Below are positions 24,725-35,939 of a DNA stretch of 64,000 nucleotides, piece by piece. The notes beneath the pieces are model-generated. The model did no database searches. It was given only the letters and a program-made list of their open reading frames with translations, and was not told where the DNA came from. The stretch is from Phyto melanocephala (Eukaryota; Arthropoda; Insecta; Diptera; Rhinophoridae), in the NCBI GenBank assembly GCA_941918925.1, contig OW799237.1, forward strand, positions 112,014,515 through 112,078,514, read 5' to 3'. Both the position numbers and the translations under genes were made by a program. Each line of letters opens with the position of its first letter. Within the stretch, counting starts at the first letter, position 1.

Positions 24725-26264
24725 TCATTCTATCACGTAGTTTGAGCAGCTCTATAGAAAATAAATAATTAAAATTTTTTTCAAAATGAAAAAACTTCGA
24801 AGTTTTTGGTTTACTTTACATAAATTTAAATTTCAAGATCGTCTCTGCTGTTGTTTTATTATTGCAAAATAATATCGGACTATGCCTTAAGAAATGTTTG
24901 AATTTTAAAATCTCTGAGCCAGACGGACGTATGCACAAGTGTTACAAACAAATTGTTGCAAAAAGTAAGTAGTGGGGTAAAAAGAAAGCTAGTGCAACAA
25001 ATAAGAAGTAGTTACAATAAAAGCTAAAGAAAAAATTAAAAAATAAAACAAATCGTATACAATAAAGACAGGATACACACAGCTAAAGGACTTGCGGTTA
25101 TTCACACCTTCTAGTTTTATGTAGAATAGAATGTTGCAAATATTTATTTTAAACAGTGTTTCTTAAAGTATTTTTTTTTTACAAAATCTTATCAAACTGT
25201 TGAATTAGAATATCAATCAAATACATTTTGAAAAATCTTTATGGAAAATCATAATTTGAAAATATTTAAAGAATTTGTTCATCAGTGTTTTTTTTAAGAA
25301 AAACTTCATTAAGCATATTTTTAGATAAAAAGAAATTTTATAAATTTAAAAAAATTAATAATAATTTTCGTCTTCCTTATTTTGTGACCTTTTGTTGGAC
25401 CCTTCAATACAGTGGCTTTGACTTTCCGGTATACCACAGTGGTTGCGGTTATCTTTTCAATCATAATAACTAAAAAAATTGTATGAGTTTAAGTAGTAAT
25501 AAGTCGTAAATCATGTAGCGATTTCCGAAATCCAAGTATTATTATTGGAACCTCATATTTTCCACATAATTTTAATTTAGTTTTAAATCACAGAAATTTT
25601 GTATAAACATTTTTACAAACAAATAATTTAATGAACATTTTCTCAAAAATAGAGATTTTATAAAAACAGAGTACGTATGTATGTCTATTCCTCTCTGGTA
25701 AGTTTATGCACTTGTTTGGGAAACACAGTAGTTCGTATTTCCATGGTTTTTGCAAGTAAATAAACTGCAACTTGTAGTTATTACACGCAGTTAAAGTACC
25801 AACATAAAAGCATTCACATCAGGGAGTTGTGCTTTTGTTGGTACAATTGAAACCTGAAAAGTACAGTGACTTATTTGGTACAATTTTTTTAATTTACGCC
25901 ATTATTGTTGTTATTCTGAATTTTCAAATTAATTTCAACGCCTATAAATGTATTTGTTTGTTAAGTCATATACTACATCTGCAAAAAATATTGTTCTGTT
26001 TCATGGTAACTATCCGGGCTGCAAGTTTCATGCACTACAAAATTAAAAATATGCGCTATAACATGCGCCAAAAATTATAATGCGCTAAAATAGTAAAAAA
26101 GCGCAAAAATATAATACATATTCATACGCTAAAATCAAGAGCTATGAACAAAGAAAAACTTAAATATTTTGTGACAACAAAATACGTTAAATTCCGTCAA
26201 CAGTCATTTGTAAACGTTATCAAGGTGAACTCATAGTAAGTGAAAGCCATGTTTCATGTGAAAA
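24725..26264. other. AT-rich noncoding stretch
   Basis: No gene or element recognised. Open frames of 60-83 codons here lack family features. Confidence 0.5.
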
Positions 26265-26266
26265 CA

Positions 26267-26570
26267 AAACAAGTAAGAGTGCCGAATCTGATAATACCCT
26301 TCACCATTATGTACATAGGTAAGACGATCATATCGTAGCGTTGCTTAGGTCTCAAATTTAAGATTAGACGCCACTTCGCTCGACTACTTCCGACGTCATT
26401 TGTGATCTTGATTTTTTTTATTATTCTACTAGTCAAGCCCTTTCGTTTGATACCCATTTTGATGGCGTTAAGAAACAGATTAGCTAGCATTAGGACGCCA
26501 TCTTGAATTTTATTATTTCTCAAAGTGTTTCGTTTAAAGTGTAGTGGAGTAGTGTTCCACCCAGACATTA
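26267..26570 (-). repeat. DINE/Helentron-like element, copy 3 (truncated)
   Basis: The left edge is ACAAGTAAGAGTGCCGAATC, then 'AATACCCTTCACCATTATGTACATAGG'. The edge matches the 3' end of the family with half of the hairpin lost. It continues through 'TAGTCAAGCCCTTTCGTTTG' and 'GACGCCATCTTGAATTTT' and then stops. The other end is absent. Confidence 0.6.
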
Positions 26571-26689
26571 GTGGTACACTATTAAAAATGTCGAGGATTC
26601 AATAACAAGTAAACGGAAATAATTTAGATTTTTTATAAGACGGTGCTTTCCCCAAGAAGAAGCAAGTCTTATAACAAAAAATATAGGAA

Positions 26690-26930
26690 AAATGCCATAA
26701 TGTACTGAAAAAAGGCTCCATAACAAAAATTAAAGGCACAATGCAATAATGTATTGCGACATTTTGGATAGACTTCTCCATTTGCACGAAAAAATTTCGA
26801 AAAGAAGCATATTTTGGCAGGATAATGATGCTAAGAACGAAGTCGCTTACCTCATCTCAACCTATGTGAGCTCGAAGATCAAGCAAAAAATCTAATATTA
26901 GGATGGAAAAAGTGTCCTCTAATCTTTTAA
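26690..26930 (+). mobile_element. Tc1-like transposase scrap
   Basis: Broken plus-strand frames give KGTMQ..YCDILDRLLHL and then FWQDNDAKNEVAYLISTYV, matching in order the Tc1 segment GTLN..YIxIL and FQQDNDPKHTS around the second catalytic Asp. Frames are interrupted and flanking parts are not recognisable. Confidence 0.45.
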
Positions 26931-27059
26931 TATTCCTAGTCGATTTCACGACATAAAAAGGATGTTTTTATAGAGGTATAGGACTATGAAATAGCATAAA
27001 ACAAAAACTAATTTCTTAAATTGACATGAGAGAAAATTTTCTGGCCTTATAATTGAAAT

Positions 27060-27420
27060 ATGACTTTTGGCATATGACCATCACGGCTGGCTAGGACGTT
27101 GTCTAATATGGAGGTTCAGATTTCGATGACTTTTTCCAACATATGTGACCGTATAGTGGCAATACCTCGGCGAATGTTGCCCTTCAAGTGGTCAATCGTT
27201 TTGGGCTTATCGGCATAGACTAGTGACTTCGCATAGCCCCACAGAAAAAAAGTCAAGGGGCATTAAGTCGCACGATATTAGAGGCCAATTTACGGATACA
27301 AAATGTTTAACTATGCGGTTACCAAACGTTTTCATCACTAAATCAATTGTGCCACAAGCTGTGTGACATCTTGCGCCGTCTAATTGAAACAATAACCCTG
27401 CAGCACATCATGGTTGTTCA
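27060..27420 (-). mobile_element. mariner transposase C-terminal relic
   Basis: A 61-codon minus-strand open piece (27207-27392) reads FQLDGARCHTACGTIDLVM, FGNRIVKHF, VNWPLISCDLMPLDFF, then slips out of frame before GYVKSLVYADKP. These are the classic mariner WFQQDGATCHTA and DLTPLDFFLWGY blocks, with both catalytic acids visible. The downstream helix continues in broken form to about 27065. The upstream half of the gene is absent. Confidence 0.85.
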
Positions 27421-27429
27421 ATTGATGAA

Positions 27430-28915
27430 CGAAAAGGTCAGTAATTATGGCTCTTCACTTAGTTTACAAAACAGATAGAAAGTTTATATTTATTTTAAAA
27501 AACTTAAGTATATAAAATAATTTCTTGTCCTTAAGGGCAAGTCTTATTAACAAACGGTCAATGAAAACTTACCCAGTTCCCTTACAAATGCCCTCCCAAA
27601 ATTAACTAACTTTCATAATTCACAGTTTTTGTAAAAAGTACAGCTTTTTAATCGTATATGCCATCCCTGGGTTATTGTATATAAACAAGTATACCTGTAT
27701 GCTCGCAACCTAGTGATAGAAGTTGTATGTAGTTGAAGTAGCGATGTTACAACGCCAACAAATAAAAAAAGTTTAATAACTTTAACAAAATACCACATTT
27801 CCTCAACTGCATTATGTTTTTTTCTTTCCTCGGTTATTTTTTTTTTGTTTTGTATTCTGTTACGCTGTTTTTGTTGCCTCTTACCTTTATTCTTATAGTT
27901 TTTGTTGTTTCTGTATGTTTATGTATTTTCATTTGTGTCTGGGTTTGTTATAAAATTGTGCACAAAAACTGGTTTTCTTTACTCGTTTCTCTTAAGTTTA
28001 TTTTTAACTTTGAATGACAGCAACAAAATTTAAATACACACACACACACATAAACACAAATACATAAATGAGGCAAATACTTACGTATGTATTTGGTGAA
28101 TACCGTTATTATCCCCAATACAATCAGGATTACTTACACATTTTTATAACAAGTATGTACCAAGCTGTTTAGGTAGCATTTTAAATTAAGTATTAAATTA
28201 GTGAAAGATTGGCGATTCGATTACGAGATTGGTAGAAAAAAATAATGTTTATCAAACACATGGTGAGTTCTCAAGGTGTCCTATGGTATTGTATTTTAAA
28301 TTTTAAAAAGGTATTAAAATGTCACAGTAAACAATACAATACTATAAAAAATAATTTTTTAAATTTTTGGAATTACGACATTATGACACTTAGGACACTT
28401 GGCTAATTCACAAGGTGTCCGAAGTGTCCAATTGTCATAAAGTCATAATTTTTAAAAATGTTAAAGACATCAAAAAGTTTTACAATAAACAATACAAAAT
28501 TTTTCAAACTTTTTAAAATGTTTAAGATATAATGACTTTATAATAATACGCCACAGAACAGCCTTGTGATTTAGCCACATACGAAGACACCGATTGTATT
28601 TTTTTTTTTTTTGTTAAGTTTTTAAAACAATTAAAACTTTGTCTTTTTTTGTTTTTTTTTCTTATTTACATTTTAAAATTTTTTGTTGCATATGTCTGTA
28701 AGGTATTTATTTATGGACTTAAAGAAATTAATATGACAATACAACAGATAGCATATCTTCTTAATTTACCGAAAGGATTTAACGAAAATTTTATATAATA
28801 AGAAAATTTAATGGTCAAATTTTTATTAGCCCTTTTTAAACTAAAACAAAAAAAATTCTGTTTAAGCTTTAAACGAATTTAGTTAAAATTTACTTTAAAC
28901 TTTGCATTAAAAAAC
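27430..28915. other. noncoding stretch
   Basis: T-rich and CA-rich patches (ACACACACACAC at about 28037-28050) and a foldback centred at 28410. No gene. The open frame at 27814-28017 is a T-rich run of Phe/Leu/Val codons, judged chance. Confidence 0.5.
28371..28450. repeat. imperfect inverted repeat (29-30 bp arms)
   Basis: AATTACGACATTATGACACT..GGACACTT pairs with AAGTGTCCAATTGTCATAAAGTCATAATT with few mismatches across a 21-base loop. Related but diverged DNA, with CCTTGTGAATCCACCACAT, lies at about 38790-38850. Confidence 0.6.
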
Positions 28916-28975
28916 AATTAAGAGTGCTATATTCGGCCGTGACGAATCTGGTAATACCCTTCGCAGCAATGTACA

Positions 28976-29074
28976 TATGTATGTATGCATGTATGTATGT
29001 ATGTATGTATGTATGTATGTATGTATGTATGTATGTATGTATGTATGTATGTATGTATGTATGTATGTATGTAT
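28976..29074. repeat. (ATGT)n microsatellite
   Basis: Nearly perfect four-base repeat for about 95 bases, with one GCATG interruption near its start. It lies inside DINE-like copy 4. Confidence 0.95.
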
Positions 29075-29933
29075 ATTGAATGAAGTTTAGATTTTCTTTA
29101 TTTTTTTACACATATAATCTAAGACGCCATCTTGGATTTTTTTCTCTTTATAGTTAACTGCATTTCACCGCTCAAGCCTTATGGTGCTCAGGGTATATAT
29201 AGCTTTGTCATTCTGTTTGTAAATTCTACAATATTCATATTTGACCCCATAAAGCATAAAAAAAATTTTAAAAAATTGATTTTAGTTCGTGAATTTTAGG
29301 AAAAACACCGAAGCAGATATATTTTGGTGCAAACAAACCCACTTGTTTGTTTTTCTCATAAATAATTTTTGAGACCAGACCTTCTAAACTGATGTCTTTA
29401 TCGTGTCCAAAAATTATTTAGGAGGTTGGAAAATATGATATATTTAAAATATATATATATTTCCAAATAATTTTTGCCTGTAACTTTGACGATTAGTGAC
29501 CGAATTGTCCAAAAATATAATAAAATAAAATATCTCTAGAGGCTAAGCATTTCTATAAATATTTACAAGTGTATCTACAAATTTGTCTCCGGGCTGAAAA
29601 TTTTTAAATTTGTGCTGAAACTATGGGAAAACCATATCTCATATCTCAAAAAGTTATAGGGCGATTGTGCTGATTTTTTATGCCAATCTGCTACTGAATA
29701 TTTCTGAAACTTTGATACCACTTATGGTTATTGGAGATGTCGGCGAGATGTCGGAAAATTGAATTCAACAAACAAACGGACATACGGACGTATCAATTTA
29801 ACAGTTTTCAGAAAATATATACTTTATGGGGTAGGAAATAAATATTTTTTTAAAGATATTAACTAAAATTATTTTAGCTTCAGGTCTTAATAATTATTTA
29901 AATAATAATATCTTTATTTTTTATTAATTCTTT

Positions 29934-29969
29934 CAATATTTCGCTACTCCGTTGTGTAGCATCGTCAGG
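29934..29969 (-). ncRNA. hammerhead-ribozyme-like motif 1
   Basis: The minus strand reads CCTGACGA, a GCTAC/GTAGC stem closing a loop of about 8 bases, then GAAATATTG. This is the hammerhead core order CUGANGA, stem II, GAAA. Stems I and III and the cleavage site could not be assigned by eye. Known: such motifs occur in Penelope-like retroelements and some insect repeats. Activity is not claimed. Confidence 0.4.
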
Positions 29970-30149
29970 ATATATTTGTTTTGATTTTTAGTAAAAATTT
30001 TTTCTGTGAAAAAATAAATTTGAAATAACAAACTTTTCAAAAATAAATTGAAAAAGGTCAAAAACCTAAATAATTATTATTTTGTAAAGATTTTAAACGG
30101 AATGACAAACCTATAAATACCACTCTCTTTGAAGGGTATTATTACAACG

Positions 30150-30925
30150 TGTAGGGTGGTGTTTCTGTTATGGTTGTCTAATCTTTTTGCTTGCAATAAG
30201 TTGTTCTCAAAATATTCTCATGTTCATGCCAATTTGTTTGGCATAAAAGTAATCATATTCACACCATTACCTTTGCATCAGGCAACAACAAACATTTATA
30301 AAATTTTTCTTTAATGTACATGTAGCAGTAGTATAAAATTGATTTGCTTTTAGTCGATTTACAAAAAAAGAAAAAATAAAATGAAAAGAAAATCCAAAGA
30401 ATATATTTTTCACCGTTTTAAACATATTTTTGTTGTTGCTGCCTATTTTAACTTCTTGATTAAATGCCAAAAATAATTTCTTTTTTGTTTGTTTTTGTAA
30501 ATAAAAAAGTTAAAATGGATAAAGAGGATAAAGCAAAAGCACAGAGAAGTTAATGTGGTCTGTTATGCCACAACACAGAATTCAAAAAAATTTTTGTTAA
30601 GCCCTAAAGATATGCTTTAATTTTTTATTATAAGTAAACCACGAGATAGGCAATCTTATTTGAGGTTTAACATATTTTACACACATAAATGAAAACTAAA
30701 TATTCCTTTTTCCGCAGCAGTATGCTTTAAAGTAAAATATATATGTAAATGGATCTTTAAAACCTTTGCAAATATTTATAGCCTTCAGACAGAGTTTGTT
30801 AATATTTATGTTTAATTATAACCTCAAAACATGGTTTAAAAAAAACACTCCTTTTTCAATTCAATTACAATTAAGTTTTTCAACCTAGAGAAGCTTTTAA
30901 GAGTGTTGCATCTTAGTTCGAAGAC
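30150..30925. other. AT-rich noncoding stretch
   Basis: No gene or element recognised. Confidence 0.5.
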
Positions 30926-30927
30926 CA

Positions 30928-31161
30928 TGTTCTACATTGCGAGTGTAATTAAATGTCTTGGAATTGTCATAGCATTGTTGCTGTGTTTTGTTCAAAGTTA
31001 CAGGCGTAATCCTCTTTCAGCATTTTAGAAAAATTTAAACCTTTTTTTTTGCAGGTACATGCAATATCAAAAGACCCCTGAGACAAAAATTTTTCTTGTT
31101 AAAACCAACAACACTGCAATAGCAATTCCGAACAAATTAATTTTTCTTGGAATACAGAACA
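30928..31161. repeat. foldback element, long-armed copy
   Basis: The left arm TGTTCTACATTGCGAGTGTA..AATTAAATG..TTGGAATTGTCATAGCATTG pairs with a right arm that reads, inverted, TGTTCTGTATTCCAAGAAAA..AATTAATTTG..CGGAATTGCTATTGCAGTG. The arms are about 65 bases with perhaps a quarter of positions changed. Same family as 62494-62610, which has shorter, cleaner arms. Confidence 0.65.
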
Positions 31162-31306
31162 GAGGAAAACCTGTGGTTAAAAATCAAGTGCATTTATATC
31201 TTTCAAATGATACCCTGCTGAACTACGATCCTTTATGCTGTGTCCGAGTTGTTTGTTGTAATATTTTGATTCTTTATTATTTGTTGAATAATCAATTTAT
31301 AGTATA

Positions 31307-32176
31307 CGAGGATTGCCTTTTATATTTTGGGATTGGGCAATTGCAGTGCTGCAATCTGGCAACTACAGAAAAATTTAAAATTTTTGGCAATTCACGTACT
31401 CAGAAAGTTTTTGCTTACGAACATTATTTGTGTTGTCTACAGTGACTTGAAAACTTCATGTCGGCCAAAAATTGGAATTAAATCGTAAACATTTTCGTGC
31501 GATTATTTTTTATAACTTCCGACGTAGATAAGATAATAACAGTGCATCGCATCGAAGCACCAACAAGAACCAGTGTTTATCGATGGTTTACTGAATTCAG
31601 TCGTAGCCGTAGTTCGCTTACGACAAGTTTCGTGAAGGTCGTCCAAGATTGGTTCTTGTATCGAAGAACATTAATGATGTGCCTGAATGATATTGAAAAG
31701 ATCGTCATGAAACTAGTCGTGAGTTTAAGGCAACCTTATATATAAGTTGGAAAAGCATACATTTAATTGCATGAACATTTGGCTGTAAAAAAGTTTTGTT
31801 CGCATACAAGGCGCCTGTCAATTGCTCACAAGAAGTGCTCAAAAAATTCAATCGAGGTGCCTCAAAACGATGTTTATAACATCGAGACAGGTCACTAATT
31901 GTGGATCTACTCGTATGAGCCTGAAAGTAAACAGTAGTCGACATATGTGTCTTCCAAGACGAGCAAGACTCTACGAAAACCATTCAAAATGAGTTCAGAA
32001 TGCATGTTTTGGAGTTACCTCAATCAGAATGGAAAAATAAGCTTCGAAAATTGGTTCACACGTATGCGAAAGTGTATTGATCTTTATGGAAAATCTTTTG
32101 AAAAGCTATACAACCACTCTGGATGATAAATACTTATTAGTTATCTTTAATTCCAAAATATAAAAGGCAACCCACG
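31307..32176 (+). mobile_element. mariner element with both TIRs, internally deleted
   Basis: The TIRs are CGAGGATTGCCTTTTATATT and, inverted, CGTGGGTTGCCTTTTATATT, matching over about 28 bases, with TA on each side (31305-31306 and 32177-32178). The plus-strand frames read APTRTSVYRWFTEFSRSRSS (31556 on), a REF..RHV-like linker, LHEHLAVKKVC, LSIAQEVLKKFNRGASK, then LWIYSYEPESKQ, with the first catalytic Asp changed (His-stop replaces Asp-Glu). The second and third catalytic regions are deleted, and sequence jumps to the C-terminal WKNKLRKLVHTYAKVY. The length of 870 bases compares with about 1.3 kb for a full mariner. A different mariner lineage from the DUF4817-type relics. Confidence 0.85.
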
Positions 32177-32179
32177 TAC

Positions 32180-32772
32180 CTTACGGCGGTTGCTTAACAA
32201 AAAAATGCATTGTTTAACTTTACGATGTGCTAAAGTGAGAGCTTTAAAAATTCTCAAAAAATACTAATAAAAATTATACATAAAAAGAGCCAACAAAAAA
32301 AAAATAAAATAAAAAATTCTTTGCAGTTGTCTACACAAATGCCAGATGAACATGTGATGTACATCTATTGTAAAAAGAAATTGAACTGTTTGTGTCACGT
32401 TTCCTTTGACTAATAAAATTTCTGTTTTGTTATTTTAGTAGGGTTTTTTTTATTATTTCATTTTTATTTATTTTGTTTTTGTTTTTAAGAGCCAAAAACT
32501 TTTTTGTTTGTTTGATTGCATTTGACAGTTTTCTTTTTTTTTAAACCTTTTTGTTGAAGTTAAATTTTGTAAATTGTCGATGACCTAAAAAGGATACAAA
32601 AAAAAAATAAGATATAAAATAGTTTAACAAATGACAAAGACGTGTTAAAAACATTGCTTTAAAATGTTTAAGAGTTTTTTTCGGTTTAAGTGATTTTTAT
32701 TTAGTTGATTTAAGGTCTTTTAAAGGCCTGAGATTGTGTGTAATCTTTTGACGTTTAAAATTTAAATGTGGG
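32180..32772. other. AT-rich noncoding stretch
   Basis: No gene or element recognised. Confidence 0.5.
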
Positions 32773-32774
32773 GT

Positions 32775-33470
32775 GCCAGGGGTATATGTATATAGCTTTG
32801 ACATTTTGCATTTAAAATGTCTACAATATTCATTTCCGTCCCTATAAGGTATACATTTTCTAAAAGCTTATGACTAGGAGAGTCGCTTGAGCAATATCTG
32901 TCTGTCTGTGTGTTGTTTGAAATTAACTTTTAGAAGACCCCCCACATGTTGAACAGATTTGTGTGTGGTATCAATCTTTTGCAAAAATCTGGGAATCAAT
33001 CGCTATTGCAATCCAGCATAATCGCCCATAACTTTGTTGAATATCAAACACGACTTAAGGTGTTTGTTTTTTTTTCAATAGTCCTAGGGCTTATCGCAAA
33101 AAATTTTGGTAAAATCGGTTACTAATTGGCAAAGTTAAAGAACAAAATATTTTTTTAAAAATAAATATATTTATATTAAGTTACTAAAGATCATTATTAA
33201 TTTTTGGACATGCTAAAGAAACGAATATGCAAGCCGTAGTCTCGAAAAATATTGCTGAGAACAAGTGGCAAATCGGTTAAAAACTATCTGCGATATAAAC
33301 ACAAAAATTCAAATGCTTTGGTATTTTTCTTAAATTTTACAAACGAAAATTGAACAACAAAGAGGAGCGATTAATTAGCAAAATATAATACACTATAAAA
33401 AATTTACAATCCATTGTGGACGCATTACAAAATGGCGCACAAAAAGTTGACATATGGGTCAAATTTAGTA
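32775..33470 (+). repeat. DINE/Helentron-like element, copy 5
   Basis: 'GGTATATGTATATAGCTTTG', 'GTCTACAATATTCATTTCCG', 'CCTATAAGGTATACATTTTC', 'TTACTAATTGGCAAAGTTA' and 'CAAAATGGCG' follow the plus orientation of the family. It ends at the left edge of the minus-oriented copy 6, which may have inserted into it. Confidence 0.6.
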
Positions 33471-33473
33471 ATT

Positions 33474-34253
33474 AACAAGTAAAAGCGCTATATTCGGCCG
33501 TGCCGAATCTTATATACCCTTCACAACGTGTAGTCATGCAATAACAGTAAATTCACGTATGTATGTTAAAAAAAACAAAAAAAAAATAAAAAATAAAAAA
33601 AAAATTAAAAAAAAAAAAATTTAAAAAAAAAATTAAAAAAAAAAAATTATTATATACATATATAATATATATAAAACAAAAAAAAAATAAAAAAAAAATT
33701 AAAAAATAAAAAATAAAAAAAAATAATAAAAATATATATAATATATTAAATAAAAAATAAAAAAAAAAATAAAAAAAAAAATAAAAAAAAAATTAAAAAA
33801 AAAAATTTTTAAAAAATTTAAAAAAAAATTTTTTTGCCTCAGCTGGGATTCGATGCCACGTTTTCTCTAACCAGTATACACGTTTGTATGTATGTATGTT
33901 GTTGTTGTAATGTTATTTTTATGAAAAGAAAATCGAGGTGGTCGTGGGTTTTTGCTCATATCTCAGTTGTTTATGTACCGATGTTTCGGATTTCAATACC
34001 GATCTACTCCCGAATATTTCTGATATTTTAATACCTTACCCGGGTCCAACCTATGTCGGGGGGCTTCAAAAAGTTGATTTCAACATACACACGGACAGAC
34101 GGACAGACGGACAGACGGTCAGGGCTTAATCGACTCCTCTATTCATAAGCTTTCAGAAAATATATACTTTATGGGGTCGGAAATGAAAATTGTAGAAATT
34201 TCACACGGAATGACAAACCTATATATACCCTTTTTCACTGTGTGAAGGGTATA
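33474..34253 (-). repeat. DINE/Helentron-like element, copy 6 (young)
   Basis: Complete by family criteria. The hairpin end is ACAAGTAAAAGCGCTATATT plus CGGCCGTGCCGAAT, then TATACCCTTCACA. A long A/T tract follows (33567-33832), then a segment with repeated GGACAGAC units, 'TATATACTTTATGGGGTC', and the other end TGTGTGAAGGGTATA. Nearly identical in inverted orientation to 35940-36702. The open frames of 63-97 codons in the two copies are shared because the DNA is shared and are not evidence of coding. Confidence 0.8.
33567..33832. repeat. A/T-only low-complexity tract
   Basis: About 265 bases made almost entirely of A and T, mostly A-runs separated by T. The paired copy at 36360-36535 has its complement. 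Confidence 0.95.
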
Positions 34254-34274
34254 AAAATGTACCCATTCTAGCAC

Positions 34275-34680
34275 GCTTAATATTGGAATCGAAGGAATGG
34301 ACTTGACCAGAAGAATACAGTTAACTATAAAAAACTAAAAATCCAAGATGGCGTCCAAAACAAATTGGCGGATATATGGATCAACTTAAGTAGTTAGGGC
34401 TCTTTCCCCTTTAAACCCCACAATATTGAAAGGGATTGATCAGTAGCTGCAATATACATACATAACAAAATGGCCGATAATTTTTTTCTCAACCCCATCA
34501 ATATCGGTATTAAACTATTGACTATTAAAGTAGAACTAACTAAGTAAAAATTTATAATTAAAGATGGCGTCAAAAAATATAAAAACCAAAAAAAAAATTA
34601 AAATCTTGGCTAAGTTACGATGTGAACATTATACTTACATATGTATATTATGGTAATGGTATCATCAGATTTATGGCATG
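34275..34680 (+). repeat. DINE/Helentron-like 3' portion, copy 7
   Basis: 'TTAATATTGGAATCGAAGG', 'GACTTGACCAGAAGAATACA' and 'CCAAGATGGCGTCC' match 18190-18280 in order. A second 'AAGATGGCGTC' module lies at 34562. It may be the displaced continuation of copy 5, separated by copy 6. Confidence 0.55.
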
Positions 34681-34689
34681 CCCAAAATT

Positions 34690-35936
34690 GGATTCTTACT
34701 GATTTTTTTCTTCTTTAATATTTACAAGCGCATCTTCAAGTGTAATACATCGACTTTGTTGTCTAGAGATGGATTACGTAGGTTTTAATATTCGACTCTA
34801 AATGCCAAATATAAAACGAAAAATGTTAAAAGACGTCCACTACAGTCGGCAAAACTAAAAAAGAAAATCCTTTTCTTGAAATTGCCTTGCAGAAATACTT
34901 TTCCGTTTTTACCTGCTATAAGCGTTCTTTAAAAATAATCGGAATTTTTTTGCATTGCAAATAATAAGACTTGAAATTTACGTTATAAAATTTAGAGCTT
35001 TTTTTTAATTTTGAACGCAATATATTAAAATTATACAGTACTTTATTTATTATTCCACTTATTGTTATGCACCTTTATTATCAAATACAATTTGATATAC
35101 ACGCAACAAACTATGTTGTGATACTACATCTGTTCGACTATTAATAGTGGCAAAGCCATCTAATAGTGTTAATCTGTAACTTTCCACATAGTTCCCACAC
35201 ATACACACGAATGTATTCCAGTAGTTACCTGAGGCCGTTACATTTAAATGAAGTAATGAGAAAGTAGGAAAGATAACTACTCCCTAAACTATGCAGCACA
35301 TTATATAACATTTCAACATAACTTCCTACTGTCAACCAATCAACCTACCAACCAATAAAAACATTAAGTGCACGAAAATGTAAATCAAACTAAATCTGTA
35401 ACAATATTTTATATTTAAAGGTGTACCACAAACTTTTTTCTTCTTCTTCTAATGTGGTACACTCTAATGAACATAAACATATGTACGTTCTGTGTATATA
35501 AAAATACATTCTTATTTGGTATCCTTTCGAGTGGCTTTTAAAAGTAATATCTATTCCCTGGCTATATTGTCCTTTTTCTAAACACTTGCTGGCAAACATA
35601 TCCTTTCTAATCCACTTGATTTAAAAGGACACTATTCAAGCGCAATACATTTAAAAACGTACACAGAAGATTAATGGAGAAAAACCTTGGCAGATACAAA
35701 AAATTAAATAGAATTTACACATATTTGTAAGATATTTTAACTTTAAAAATTTAAATAGTGTAACTAACTGTGCTGATATATATAAAAAAACAACAGAAAA
35801 TAAATGCGTACAAGGTCTTGATATTTTTTATTTTTCCTTCAAAATGACTGCACGAATAATTGTAGCAAATATTTTACAAATTCATAGTACTCATGCATGC
35901 ATGTAATGTATATACATACTAGGCATATTCTTTCGG
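34690..35936. other. noncoding stretch between DINE-like copies
   Basis: No gene. A TTC run on the plus strand (35437-35449) is simple sequence. ACACGCAACAAACTATGTTG at 35101 weakly resembles the end of the TIR element at 57189, but no partner was found. Confidence 0.5.
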
Positions 35937-35939
35937 TTG

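Larger units (their letters stand above)
28917..30146 (-). repeat. DINE/Helentron-like element, copy 4, with insertion
   Basis: The left end is AAGAGTGCTATATTCGGCCG (hairpin with one change), then AATACCCTTCGCA. The right end is TTGAAGGGTATTATT. An (ATGT)n tract sits just inside the hairpin end. The shared blocks are 'GACGCCATCTTGGATTTTT', 'TATATACTTTATGGGGT' and 'GGAATGACAAACCTATA'. About 230 bases (29855-30085) interrupt the last two and contain a hammerhead-like motif. Confidence 0.7.

Noticed and set aside
31059..31445. 128-codon plus-strand open frame preceded by an acceptor-like TTTTTTTTTGCAG
   Set aside because: It runs across the right arm of a foldback element and the left TIR of a mariner, so the frame is composite repeat DNA.
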